DNA from: Methylobacter sp.
GTDB lineage: Bacteria > Pseudomonadota > Gammaproteobacteria > Methylococcales > Methylomonadaceae
Direction of reading: 5' to 3'
Length of the DNA stretch: 8,098 nucleotides
NCBI GenBank assembly: GCA_023229605.1
Contig: JALNYY010000118.1
Location: 1-8,098 of the forward strand
Shown here in pieces: positions 1 to 5,840 of the stretch; the stretch's first letter is position 1, and every line of letters starts with the position of its first letter. The notes below the pieces were generated by a model. That model was not told where the DNA came from, searched no databases, and saw only the letters and a list, made by a program, of their open reading frames with translations. Made by a program: the position numbers and the translations under genes.

Positions 1-245
1 GCTTCCGTAGCGACGCTGGCGACATGCTGCAGCTTTTCATCGGTTATATCGATGATGTCGTAATATTCTGCAACAAACAGCAGCGCGATTGTCGCCCCGC
101 CCAGAAATAGCGCAGTACGCAACATTTTTTTGGCGAAATAGCCGACCGCCAGCCCGATAACAAACGGCGCGCCGACATTGCCAAGCAAAAAGGCCGAGGA
201 AAAGATGTCAGTAGAAGATGCTGCGTCGACTGGATGGGTGTTCAT
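1..245 (-). CDS. FUN14-family membrane protein (3' end of gene missing)
   Basis: Reading leftward from an ATG at 245, the frame stays open to the window edge and gives 81 residues, so the C-terminus is missing. After a polar N-terminus (MNTHPVDAASSTDIFSS) comes a glycine-rich hydrophobic stretch, GAPFVIGLAVGYFAKKMLRT at residues 25-44. A second hydrophobic segment (about 45-59) and the sequence YYDIIDITDEKL follow. The G-x-G-Y-x-x-K-K pattern followed by a second membrane segment is what I know from the FUN14 family, small membrane proteins of about 100 residues in bacteria with no settled function. A GGAAG sequence lies about ten bases before the ATG and could serve as ribosome binding site. 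The gene diverges from the signalling gene at 596. The family call rests on pattern recognition; the alternative is an unrelated small two-helix membrane protein. Confidence 0.72.
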   Translation of the reverse strand, partial: MNTHPVDAASSTDIFSSAFLLGNVGAPFVIGLAVGYFAKKMLRTALFLGGATIALLFVAEYYDIIDITDEKLQHVASVATE

Positions 246-281
246 GGTTCTGAGCTTCCGCTGTTGTGATGATTGAATAGT

Positions 282-344
282 CCCGTAGGCCGGATAAGCA
301 TCCGGCAAATCCGGCGGATGCACGGGCTAATCCGCCATGCATCC
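282..344 (+). repeat. REP-like palindrome cluster with GTAGG head
   Basis: A GTAGG head at 285-289 is followed by the perfect hairpin GCCGGAT-aagc-ATCCGGC at 289-306 (7-bp stem, 4-base loop). The following bases can form competing stems: GCATCCG (298-304) with CGGATGC (315-321), continued by CCCGT (282-286) with ACGGG (322-326); GGCGGAT (313-319) with ATCCGCC (330-336); and GGATGCA (316-322) with TGCATCC (338-344). A GTAG-type tetranucleotide before a GC-rich hairpin is the hallmark of REP elements mobilised by RAYT transposases, and the wording closely resembles the enterobacterial REP with its central loop shortened. No RAYT gene is in the window. Confidence 0.7.
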
Positions 345-582
345 AAATATTTACCGCAGTAATTGTTGCCGGGGCCATAAAAATAACCGCACGACTTTAT
401 TATTCATGGTTTTTATTTTATCACTAAACTCAATCACATCAGAAAACAAAGCTATATCGGCAATGCATGCGGAAGCACCCTGCCTGTTAGAGATCGAAAT
501 CAGGTTTTACTAAACCCATGTCAGTAATAAGCGTACAATATTTTTAATTTCTGCCACAAAGCCCCTGCTAAATCGTTAGGTT

Positions 583-591
583 GGACGAGAG
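583..591 (+). promoter_or_regulatory. Ribosome binding site deciding the start at 596
   Basis: The purine-rich GGACGAGAG stands four bases before the ATG at 596. The TTG at 581 would extend the protein by five residues (MDESI) but lies upstream of this sequence and has no such site of its own, so ATG 596 is preferred. Confidence 0.6.
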
Positions 592-595
592 TATT

Positions 596-3244
596 ATGTA
601 TTCAGTTGAAGTTTTTCCATGGAATAAAAATTTCGAGACCGGAGTACCGCTGATCGATGCCCAGCACCGGCGACTGGTTGAGTTATTGAATGTATTGGCC
701 GGTCACTTGGCTTATCAATCCGACATACCCACCTTAAACAATGTTTTTAATGACTTGGCGGAATACGCTATTTACCACTTTCAGGCGGAAGAACGCGTGT
801 GGCATTCGTTTTTCCCTGAAGACCCCTGGGAAACAAAGCACAAAGATGATCACAGGAAATTCTTGGCTACCGTAAACAGAATAATGGGGGGGAAAACCAG
901 CAGGCCGCTGGATCAGCTGATTGAAGAAATCCTTACATTCCTGACTCAATGGCTGGCCTTTCATATTCTGGATACCGACATGCGCATGGCCAAAGTAGTG
1001 TTGGCGGTGCAATCAGGCACACCGTTAAACCAAGCCAAGGAGCAAGCCGACCAGGAAATGAGCGGGGCGATGAAGGTCCTGATCGAAACCATGCTCTCCA
1101 TGTTCGACGTGCTGTCTTCGCGCACCATGCAGCTGGCGAAAGAGGTGGTTGAACGTGAGAAGGCCGAGCAAGCCAGCCAGGACGCCCTGGATCGCCTCCA
1201 GAAAATCGCCAGCCAGGTGCCGGGACTGGTCTTCCAGTTTCAGCTGTTTCCCAATGGCCGTTCCTGCATTCCTTACGCCAATGAGGCCATGCGCACTATC
1301 TACCGGGTTAGCCCTGAGGAAGTCAGCGAAGATGCGAGCAAGATACTTGCCGCCGTGCATCCGGACGACCTGAAAAATTTCAAGACTTCCTTTAAGGTAT
1401 CGGCGCAGGACTTAACGCCATGGCGTCAGGAATATCGCTTGAAGTTTGACGATGCCCCTGTATGCTGGCTGTTCGGTAATGCGCTGCCGCAGCAGCAGAC
1501 GGACGGCTCCGTACTTTGGCACGGTTTCATTACCGACATCACCAAACAAAAACAGGATGAAGTAGACCTTCGCATCGCCGCCACCGCCTTTGAATTGCAG
1601 GATGCCATGTTGGTCACCGATGCGAACAATGTCATCCTCAAGGTCAATCAGGCGTTTACCCGGATCACCGGTTACAGCGCCAGGGATGTCATTGGCAAAA
1701 CCCCCAATTTTCTCAGCTCGGGACAACATGACGCGGCTTTTTATGAGGCAATGTGGGAGAGCATCAATCGCACCGACGCATGGCAGGGTGAGATATGGAA
1801 TAGACGCAAGAACGGCGAAGTGTTTCCTGAATGGCTTATTATCACTGCAGTGAAGGAAAGCGATGAAAAAAACGAACAGGTCAATCATTACGTTGCCTCT
1901 TTTTCCGATATTACCTCCCGCAAAGCCGCCGAGGAGGAGATCAAACAACTGGCTTTTTACGACCCACTTACCCGGCTGCCTAATCGCCGGCTATTGCAGG
2001 AGCGGCTTAAACACAGCATCGAAGTGGAACGGCGTGACGGCAAGCGGCTGGCGCTGCTGATGCTGGATCTGGACCGCTTTAAAGCGGTCAACGACAGTTT
2101 TGGACATTTGGCGGGCGACGAATTGCTGCAGCAGGTCGCCGTACGCATTTCGGCAAGATTGCGTGACGTAGACATGGTGGCGCGTCTGGGCGGCGATGAA
2201 TTTGTCGTATTGCTGGAAGACATTACACATCCGGAAGATGCCGCACGGGTGGCCGAAGAAATCATCTCCGTCTTAAGCAAATCTTTTCAACTAACCCAAA
2301 GCAACGCTGTGCAGATTGGCGCCAGCATCGGCATCAGCCTGTATCCTGAACACGGCGCCAGCTATGAAATATTGATGGATCACGCCGATGCGGCGCTATA
2401 TCAGGCCAAGGATCAAGGCCGCGGCTGTTATGCCTATTTCTCTGAAGATCAGACGCTTGCAGCCCGTGAACGCATTGCGCTGGAAACACGGCTGCGGCGG
2501 GCGATCGAGCAACAGGAACTGCGCGTTTTCTATCAGCCTCAGGTGGATATTGCCAGTGGCCGCATCGTCGGCGCCGAAGCCTTAGTGCGCTGGCAAGACC
2601 CGATAGAGGGGTTGGTCCCCCCGCTACGTTTTATCCCCATTGCTGAAGAAACGGGACTGATTTTGGAAATTGGCGAATGGGTGCTGCAAGAAACCTGCCG
2701 GCAAGGCCGCCGGTGGCTGGATGCGGGTTTTCCGCCGCTAACTTTGGCAGTCAATGTTTCCCCTCAGCAGTTCCGCCGCGGCAATATCAGCGTCTTGGTT
2801 GCCAAGGTGTTGGGCGAAACAGGTTTTCCGTCCGAACATCTGGAACTGGAAATGACCGAAAGCGGCCTGATGGAAAACCAGGACCATGTTATGGAGCTTC
2901 TGAACAAGCTGCGTTCTCAGGGCGTCCGTCTAGCCATTGACGACTTCGGCACAGGTTTTTCGTCACTGGCTTATCTCAAGCACTTCCCGCTGGATGTGCT
3001 GAAAATCGACAAAAGCTTTATCGACGACATTCCCCACTTGCAGGATGATATGGAAATTGCCGCGACTATTATTGCGATGGGACATATTCTGGGTTTTAAA
3101 GTGCTGGCGGAAGGCGTGGAAACAGCTGAGCAACTGGCGTTCCTGCGGGAAAGAAGATGCGACTCGTATCAAGGTTACATCAAAAGCCCGCCCGTGCCGG
3201 CGGAAGCGTTTGCCCTGTTATTGCGGGAGCAAGGGTTTGATTAG
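596..3244 (+). CDS. Hemerythrin-PAS-PAS-GGDEF-EAL c-di-GMP signalling protein
   Basis: From ATG 596 the protein has 882 residues and no signal peptide or membrane segment, so it should be cytoplasmic. Residues 1-135 form a bacteriohemerythrin domain with all seven diiron ligands: H24, H61 and E65 (HxxxE), H82 and H86 (HxxxH), H123 and D128 (HxxxxD). A helical linker (about 140-205) leads to a PAS_3-like domain (about 207-320) and a second PAS domain (about 327-445, NQAFTRITGY and FSDIT). The GGDEF domain (about 450-615) has an intact GGDEF at 532-536 and an RxxD inhibitory site at 523-526. The EAL domain (about 630-875) has EAL at 661-663, and the motifs NVSPQQF, ELEMTES, DDFGTGFSS, LKIDKSF, AEGVET and QGY are intact. 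Both diguanylate cyclase and phosphodiesterase activity are therefore possible. Known hemerythrin-GGDEF proteins respond to oxygen; that this one does is inferred. It appears monocistronic, ending at the REP terminator. Confidence 0.95.
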   Translation: MYSVEVFPWNKNFETGVPLIDAQHRRLVELLNVLAGHLAYQSDIPTLNNVFNDLAEYAIYHFQAEERVWHSFFPEDPWETKHKDDHRKFLATVNRIMGGKTSRPLDQLIEEILTFLTQWLAFHILDTDMRMAKVVLAVQSGTPLNQAKEQADQEMSGAMKVLIETMLSMFDVLSSRTMQLAKEVVEREKAEQASQDALDRLQKIASQVPGLVFQFQLFPNGRSCIPYANEAMRTIYRVSPEEVSEDASKILAAVHPDDLKNFKTSFKVSAQDLTPWRQEYRLKFDDAPVCWLFGNALPQQQTDGSVLWHGFITDITKQKQDEVDLRIAATAFELQDAMLVTDANNVILKVNQAFTRITGYSARDVIGKTPNFLSSGQHDAAFYEAMWESINRTDAWQGEIWNRRKNGEVFPEWLIITAVKESDEKNEQVNHYVASFSDITSRKAAEEEIKQLAFYDPLTRLPNRRLLQERLKHSIEVERRDGKRLALLMLDLDRFKAVNDSFGHLAGDELLQQVAVRISARLRDVDMVARLGGDEFVVLLEDITHPEDAARVAEEIISVLSKSFQLTQSNAVQIGASIGISLYPEHGASYEILMDHADAALYQAKDQGRGCYAYFSEDQTLAARERIALETRLRRAIEQQELRVFYQPQVDIASGRIVGAEALVRWQDPIEGLVPPLRFIPIAEETGLILEIGEWVLQETCRQGRRWLDAGFPPLTLAVNVSPQQFRRGNISVLVAKVLGETGFPSEHLELEMTESGLMENQDHVMELLNKLRSQGVRLAIDDFGTGFSSLAYLKHFPLDVLKIDKSFIDDIPHLQDDMEIAATIIAMGHILGFKVLAEGVETAEQLAFLRERRCDSYQGYIKSPPVPAEAFALLLREQGFD

Positions 3245-3269
3245 TTGCTAAAGACTGCACTGACAGTAG

Positions 3270-3302
3270 GTTGGGTTAGCGATAGCGTAACCCAACATTT
3301 TT
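3270..3302 (+). terminator. Intrinsic terminator of the c-di-GMP gene (left REP hairpin)
   Basis: The 9-bp stem at 3270-3296 is followed directly by ATTTTT, 25 bases after the stop codon at 3244. Stem plus T-run on the plus strand is the layout of a factor-independent terminator. Confidence 0.6.
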
Positions 3303-3303
3303 C

Positions 3304-3336
3304 AAAAAATTATCGGGTTACGTTGCACTAACCCCG
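3304..3336 (-). terminator. Intrinsic terminator of the purM unit (right REP hairpin)
   Basis: Read leftward, the stem GGGGTTA / TAACCCG (3336-3314) is followed by ATAATTTTTT (3313-3304). It lies just after the stop of the broken small gene behind purM, so it would end the purM transcript. The stem carries one bulge and the T-run starts a few bases after it, so it is weaker than its partner. Confidence 0.5.
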
Positions 3337-3338
3337 GC

Positions 3339-3573
3339 CTACATTACAACCAATCGCTCCATACATCCCTGAGCATCTAAACCCTCATCCATTGCATAGC
3401 AAACCACATCAACGATAACGTCGTCCGAGAGAGTAACTCGCGTATCCTTGCGAATAGCCTCAATCATCGCAGCCTCATCACCAATGCCGAAATTCCCGTC
3501 AAGCCATACCGGCAGCACCAATCGGTGTCAGTAATCCTAATTCTTCAAACCGCTCTTTACTTTGTGCATTCAT
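3339..3573 (-). pseudogene. Small hypothetical gene interrupted by a one-base frameshift
   Basis: An ATG at 3573, only 13 bases after the purM stop, has a strong GAGGA site four bases upstream. Its frame gives MNAQSKERFEELGLLTPIGA and stops after 24 residues (TGA at 3501-3499). In the next frame an open stretch continues to TAG at 3341-3339, carrying VLPVWLDGNFGIGDEA, an acidic helical middle and the end GCMERLVVM. Removing one G of the GG at the ATTGGTG (3522-3516) joins both parts into one smooth 77-residue protein; in the second frame a TGA just upstream limits the shift to this short interval. The stop codon is formed by the GTAG head of the adjacent REP. I do not recognise the family. 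Alternatives are a sequencing indel, programmed +1 frameshifting, or a true 24-residue peptide. It would be cotranscribed with purM. Confidence 0.55.
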
Positions 3574-3586
3574 TGCGTCCTCTTTT

Positions 3587-4633
3587 TTATTCTTGGTAAA
3601 CAACTTCCGGCTTGCCTTCAGACTCAACCAGTTCGCCGATAGCAAAAACGGTTTCACCCAGTTGATTGAGCGTTTCAAGCGTCGCCCGCTCATTTTCGGC
3701 GGCAACGCAGACTATCATGCCGATGCCGCAATTAAAGGTGGTCAACATGTCCGGCAGCGATACGTTACCCTTTTCCTGCAGCCATTTGAAAATGGCGGGA
3801 AACTCCCACGATGAAAGATCGATATGGGCGTTAGTGCCTACAGGAAGCACACGCGGCAGATTCTCGGTCAAACCGCCGCCGGTAATATGGGCAAGCGCAT
3901 GCACAGGCACTTTATCGAGCAGCGACAACAGCGACTTCACGTAGATCCTGGTCGGTTCGAGCAAGGCCGCCCCCAACGATTTGCCGTTAAACGGCTCGGT
4001 GAGTTCTGAATTACTGCGGGCAATAATTTTCCTGATTAACGAGTAGCCGTTGGAATGCGGACCGGATGATGCTATGCCGATCAGCTTGTCGCCGGCTTTG
4101 GCTTTGCTGCCGTCGAGCACCTTGCTTTTTTCCACGATGCCGACGCAAAATCCCGCCAGGTCATACTCGCCGTCCGCGTACATGCCCGGCATTTCTGCGG
4201 TTTCGCCGCCGACCAGCGCCGCGCCCGCCAGCTCGCAGCCTTTGCCTATGCCTTCCACGACCGACGCGGCGGTATCGACATCCAGCTTGCCTGTCGCAAA
4301 ATAATCAAGGAAAAACAACGGTTCGGCGCCCTGAACGATAATATCGTTGACGCACATAGCAACCAGGTCAATGCCGATGGTGTCATGAATGCCCAACTCA
4401 TTGGCCAGTTTCAGCTTGGTGCCTACGCCATCGGTACCGGAAACCAGGATCGGCTGCCGATAACGATCCAGCGGCAGTTCAAACATCGAACCGAAACCGC
4501 CCAGCCCGGCCATGACCCCGGCTGTCCGTGTCCTGGCGGCAATAGGCTTGATGCGTTCGACCAATGCATTACCGGCCTCAATGTCAACGCCTGCGCTTTT
4601 ATAATTCAAGCTTTCTTGATTTTGTTCGCTCAA
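3587..4633 (-). CDS. purM: Phosphoribosylformylglycinamidine cyclo-ligase (AIR synthetase)
   Basis: PurM closes the imidazole ring in purine synthesis: ATP-dependent conversion of formylglycinamidine ribonucleotide to aminoimidazole ribonucleotide, in the cytosol. The 348 residues match the length of the E. coli enzyme (345) and align along its whole length. The family signatures are clear: YKSAGVDIEAGN near 11-22, GTDGVGTKLKLA from 66, DLVAMCVNDI near 89-98, GAEPLFFLDYFATGKL near 102-116, VGGETAEMPGMY at 141-152, SSGPHSNGYS at 189-198, HITGGG at 249-254 and FNCGIGM near the C-terminal part. The start is a TTG at 4633; the next in-frame ATG is at residue 41, beyond conserved sequence, so the TTG is well supported. 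A weak AAGAGA site precedes it. The usual partner purN is not downstream; instead a small broken gene follows after 13 bases. Confidence 0.97.
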   Translation of the reverse strand: MSEQNQESLNYKSAGVDIEAGNALVERIKPIAARTRTAGVMAGLGGFGSMFELPLDRYRQPILVSGTDGVGTKLKLANELGIHDTIGIDLVAMCVNDIIVQGAEPLFFLDYFATGKLDVDTAASVVEGIGKGCELAGAALVGGETAEMPGMYADGEYDLAGFCVGIVEKSKVLDGSKAKAGDKLIGIASSGPHSNGYSLIRKIIARSNSELTEPFNGKSLGAALLEPTRIYVKSLLSLLDKVPVHALAHITGGGLTENLPRVLPVGTNAHIDLSSWEFPAIFKWLQEKGNVSLPDMLTTFNCGIGMIVCVAAENERATLETLNQLGETVFAIGELVESEGKPEVVYQE

Positions 4634-4668
4634 TGTGGTGTTCTCTTGCTAAAATTTAAACTTCCGAT

Positions 4669-4697
4669 ATTGTACAAGACATCGTCGGTTTTGTCTG
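4669..4697 (-). promoter_or_regulatory. Sigma-70-type promoter candidate for purM
   Basis: On the minus strand CAGACA (4697-4692) and TACAAT (4674-4669) are separated by 17 bases, matching the -35 and -10 consensus in four and five of six positions. Transcription would start near 4662, leaving a leader of about 28 bases before the TTG. Confidence 0.5.
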
Positions 4698-4783
4698 AAG
4701 GATATGAATGCGCGGATTATGTTACCGTAGCGTTTGTCTGAACTTGGATTTTTAATGATAAGCGCGGTAAGTTGAAAAAATAA

Positions 4784-4810
4784 TTAACGTGATTACCTGT
4801 TAAATATAGT
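4784..4810 (+). promoter_or_regulatory. Weak promoter candidate for the secreted-protein gene
   Basis: TTAACG (4784-4789) and TATAGT (4805-4810) stand 15 bases apart, a short spacing, about 50 bases before the ATG at 4862. The surrounding 4772-4810 is AT-rich, and TTGAAA at 4772-4777 is an alternative -35. The exact elements are uncertain. Confidence 0.25.
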
Positions 4811-4861
4811 GGATCAACCGAAACCGCCATGGCAACGCAAAGTCTTTTTTGAGGAGTGGAT

Positions 4862-5266
4862 ATGAACGTAACAAAAATGTTTAACCCGATGCTATTTATC
4901 GCAGCGGCATTATTTACCGGCACTGTTTCAGCCTATGATCCGGGCCTGACTGAAGAGATTTGCAAAAAGCCCCAATTTAGAGACTTCAGCCTCCCTGTCT
5001 ATCAAGAGCCCGAAAAAACCGAAATTCCGCCTGAATCAACGTTTTCCTTCATGGCCTCTCCTTGGGCCAAGCCAGGCACCATCAAATTGACTGCTAAAAA
5101 CCAAGAGCTTGAATATACAGTCGAAAGCAACAGCAGTTTTCACCGGGTTAAGGCAAAGTTGCCTGCGGCGTTCAACGGTCAATATGTCAGAATCAATGTC
5201 AGCGCCAAAGCGGAATTAGGATGCTCCGGTCAGAACGGATGGCTGGTTAAAGTAACCGATAAATAA
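4862..5266 (+). CDS. Small secreted protein of unknown function
   Basis: The ATG at 4862 follows a strong GAGGAG site (4851-4856) at five bases, better than the in-frame GTG at 4856, which lies in that site. The 134-residue product starts with a typical signal peptide: K5, hydrophobic core MLFIAAALF, and VSA-YDPG, giving signal peptidase I cleavage after A24. The mature part of 110 residues has no further membrane segment and should be periplasmic or exported. It has two cysteines, C34 and C121, which could form a disulfide. The region from about 62 to 133 alternates polar and hydrophobic residues (GTIKLTAKNQELEYTVES, RINVSAKAELGC, WLVKVTD), suggesting a beta-sandwich. I do not recognise the family. 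It diverges from purM and converges with the deaminase gene, so it is probably transcribed alone; TAA is followed at once by TAG. Confidence 0.8.
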   Translation: MNVTKMFNPMLFIAAALFTGTVSAYDPGLTEEICKKPQFRDFSLPVYQEPEKTEIPPESTFSFMASPWAKPGTIKLTAKNQELEYTVESNSSFHRVKAKLPAAFNGQYVRINVSAKAELGCSGQNGWLVKVTDK

Positions 5267-5269
5267 TAG

Positions 5270-5369
5270 AGGTGAAAGGCTAAGGGCGAAAGACGAAAAA
5301 AACCTAACACAGGATCGCTCTGTGCCTTTTGCCTTTTGCCTTTTGCCTTTTGCCCTTAGCCTTTTACCT
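5270..5369 (+). terminator. Long imperfect palindrome between convergent genes, likely terminator
   Basis: Arms 5270-5298 and 5341-5369 match at 25 of 29 positions as an inverted repeat. Three of the four differences become G-U pairs in the plus-strand RNA and the fourth is A-C, so that transcript folds better than the minus one. The core AAGGCTAAGGGC pairs perfectly with GCCCTTAGCCTT. The loop contains a second hairpin, CACAG (5308-5312) with CTGTG (5320-5324). The structure begins three bases after the stop of the secreted-protein gene and ends three bases before the deaminase stop, filling the gap. A short TTTT run follows at 5371-5374. Termination or protection of the rightward mRNA is inferred; the form also suits a small mobile palindromic repeat. 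Confidence 0.55.
5324..5354 (+). repeat. GCCTTTT tandem repeat (4.4 copies)
   Basis: Four perfect 7-base units GCCTTTT run from 5324 to 5351, followed by GCC. The last units form part of the right arm of the palindrome. The left arm holds only a degenerate version (GGGCGAAAGACGAAA), so the repeat probably expanded on one side by slippage. Confidence 0.85.
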
Positions 5370-5372
5370 GTT

Positions 5373-5840
5373 TTAATAAAGCACCTTGTCGGTCTTTTCA
5401 GCCCATATCTTAAACGGCTGCAAGGCATTAGGCAGGTTTAAATGCAGCATCGCGATGCTGCGTTCATGCGGCAAAACGGAAATTTCATCGTAAATGAAGC
5501 TGTCGTCAAAGTTGGCGGCAGCGGCATCATGCCGGCTACAGGCAAAATAGACTTTTGCCAGCCGCGCCCAGTAAATAGCCCCCAGACACATCGGACAGGG
5601 TTCGCAACTGGAGTAGAGTATGCAGCCTTGCAACTGGAAGTCATTTAACTTCTTGCAGGCCAGTCGTATAGCCATCACTTCCGCATGGGCGGTAGGGTCA
5701 ATATCGGTGGTGACCTTGTTGCCGCTGGCCGCAATCAGCCGGTTATCTTTTACGATAATCGCGCCATAAGGGCCGCCCTGCCCTGATCGGGCATTCTCCA
5801 CCGCCAGGTCAACAGCCTGCTGCAAAAAGTCCTTATCCAT
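5373..5840 (-). CDS. guaD: Guanine deaminase-like nucleobase/nucleoside deaminase
   Basis: This 155-residue protein belongs to the zinc-dependent cytidine deaminase fold. The catalytic motifs are HAE (H52, E54) and PCPMC (C82, C85), giving the zinc ligands and the proton-shuttling glutamate. Across its length it resembles the Bacillus guanine deaminase GuaD (156 residues): GGPYGAIIVKD near 22-32, DPTAHAEVMAIR at 48-59, SSCEPCPMCLGAIYWAR at 77-93, FDDSFIYDEI at 111-120 and a C-terminal tyrosine. That points to guanine to xanthine plus ammonia in purine salvage, not the tRNA adenosine deaminase TadA, which lacks the FDDSFIY segment. Substrate is inferred; related deaminases act on other bases or nucleosides. 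The ATG follows the metA stop with no gap (TAG-ATG), so translation is probably coupled; no clear Shine-Dalgarno is present, only TTGGG within a hairpin. Confidence 0.85.
   Translation of the reverse strand: MDKDFLQQAVDLAVENARSGQGGPYGAIIVKDNRLIAASGNKVTTDIDPTAHAEVMAIRLACKKLNDFQLQGCILYSSCEPCPMCLGAIYWARLAKVYFACSRHDAAAANFDDSFIYDEISVLPHERSIAMLHLNLPNALQPFKIWAEKTDKVLY

Larger units (their letters stand above)
246..595. other. Divergent intergenic region with REP cluster and weak promoter signals
   Basis: This 350-base gap separates two divergent genes. Its left third holds the REP-like cluster described separately. Bases 345-580 are AT-richer and contain no convincing ORF. A TACAAT at 534-539 matches a sigma-70 -10 box in five of six positions and lies about 57 bases before the ATG at 596, but no good -35 box stands 16-18 bases upstream (TAAACC at 511-516 is poor). 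A small inverted repeat, GGTTT (503-507) with AAACC (512-516), could be an operator or chance. I see no promoter I trust for the FUN14 gene. Confidence 0.4.
3266..3342. repeat. Inverted pair of REP hairpins (BIME-like)
   Basis: The left copy reads rightward: GTAGG at 3266-3270, then the perfect 9-bp stem GTTGGGTTA (3270-3278) with TAACCCAAC (3288-3296). The right copy is inverted: GTAGG read on the minus strand from 3342 to 3338, then CGGGTTA (3314-3320) pairing with TAACCCCG (3329-3336) with one bulged C. The copies flank a near-palindromic ATTTTT-c-AAAAAAT centre (3297-3310). Head sequence and layout match two REP units forming a bacterial interspersed mosaic element. The stem sequence differs from the REP at 282-344 although the GTAGG head is shared. 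Confidence 0.75.

Noticed and set aside
581..595. TTG at 581 as start of the c-di-GMP protein
   Set aside because: The purine-rich site at 583-591 fits the ATG at 596, and the five extra residues add nothing to the hemerythrin domain.
1412..1948. 178-residue minus-strand open frame
   Set aside because: It lies fully inside the PAS region of the signalling gene, whose frame is certain, and shows no protein-like motif; it is an antisense shadow.
4385..4741. 118-residue plus-strand open frame running from inside purM into its promoter region
   Set aside because: It is antisense to conserved purM codons and has no ribosome binding site or recognisable pattern.
4715..4742. PurR-like operator upstream of purM
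   Set aside because: Only a half match (GCGTTTG) is present without the symmetric partner, so a PurR box cannot be supported.
5324..5354. CRISPR-like array at the GCCTTTT repeats
   Set aside because: The units are contiguous with no spacers; this is a simple tandem repeat.
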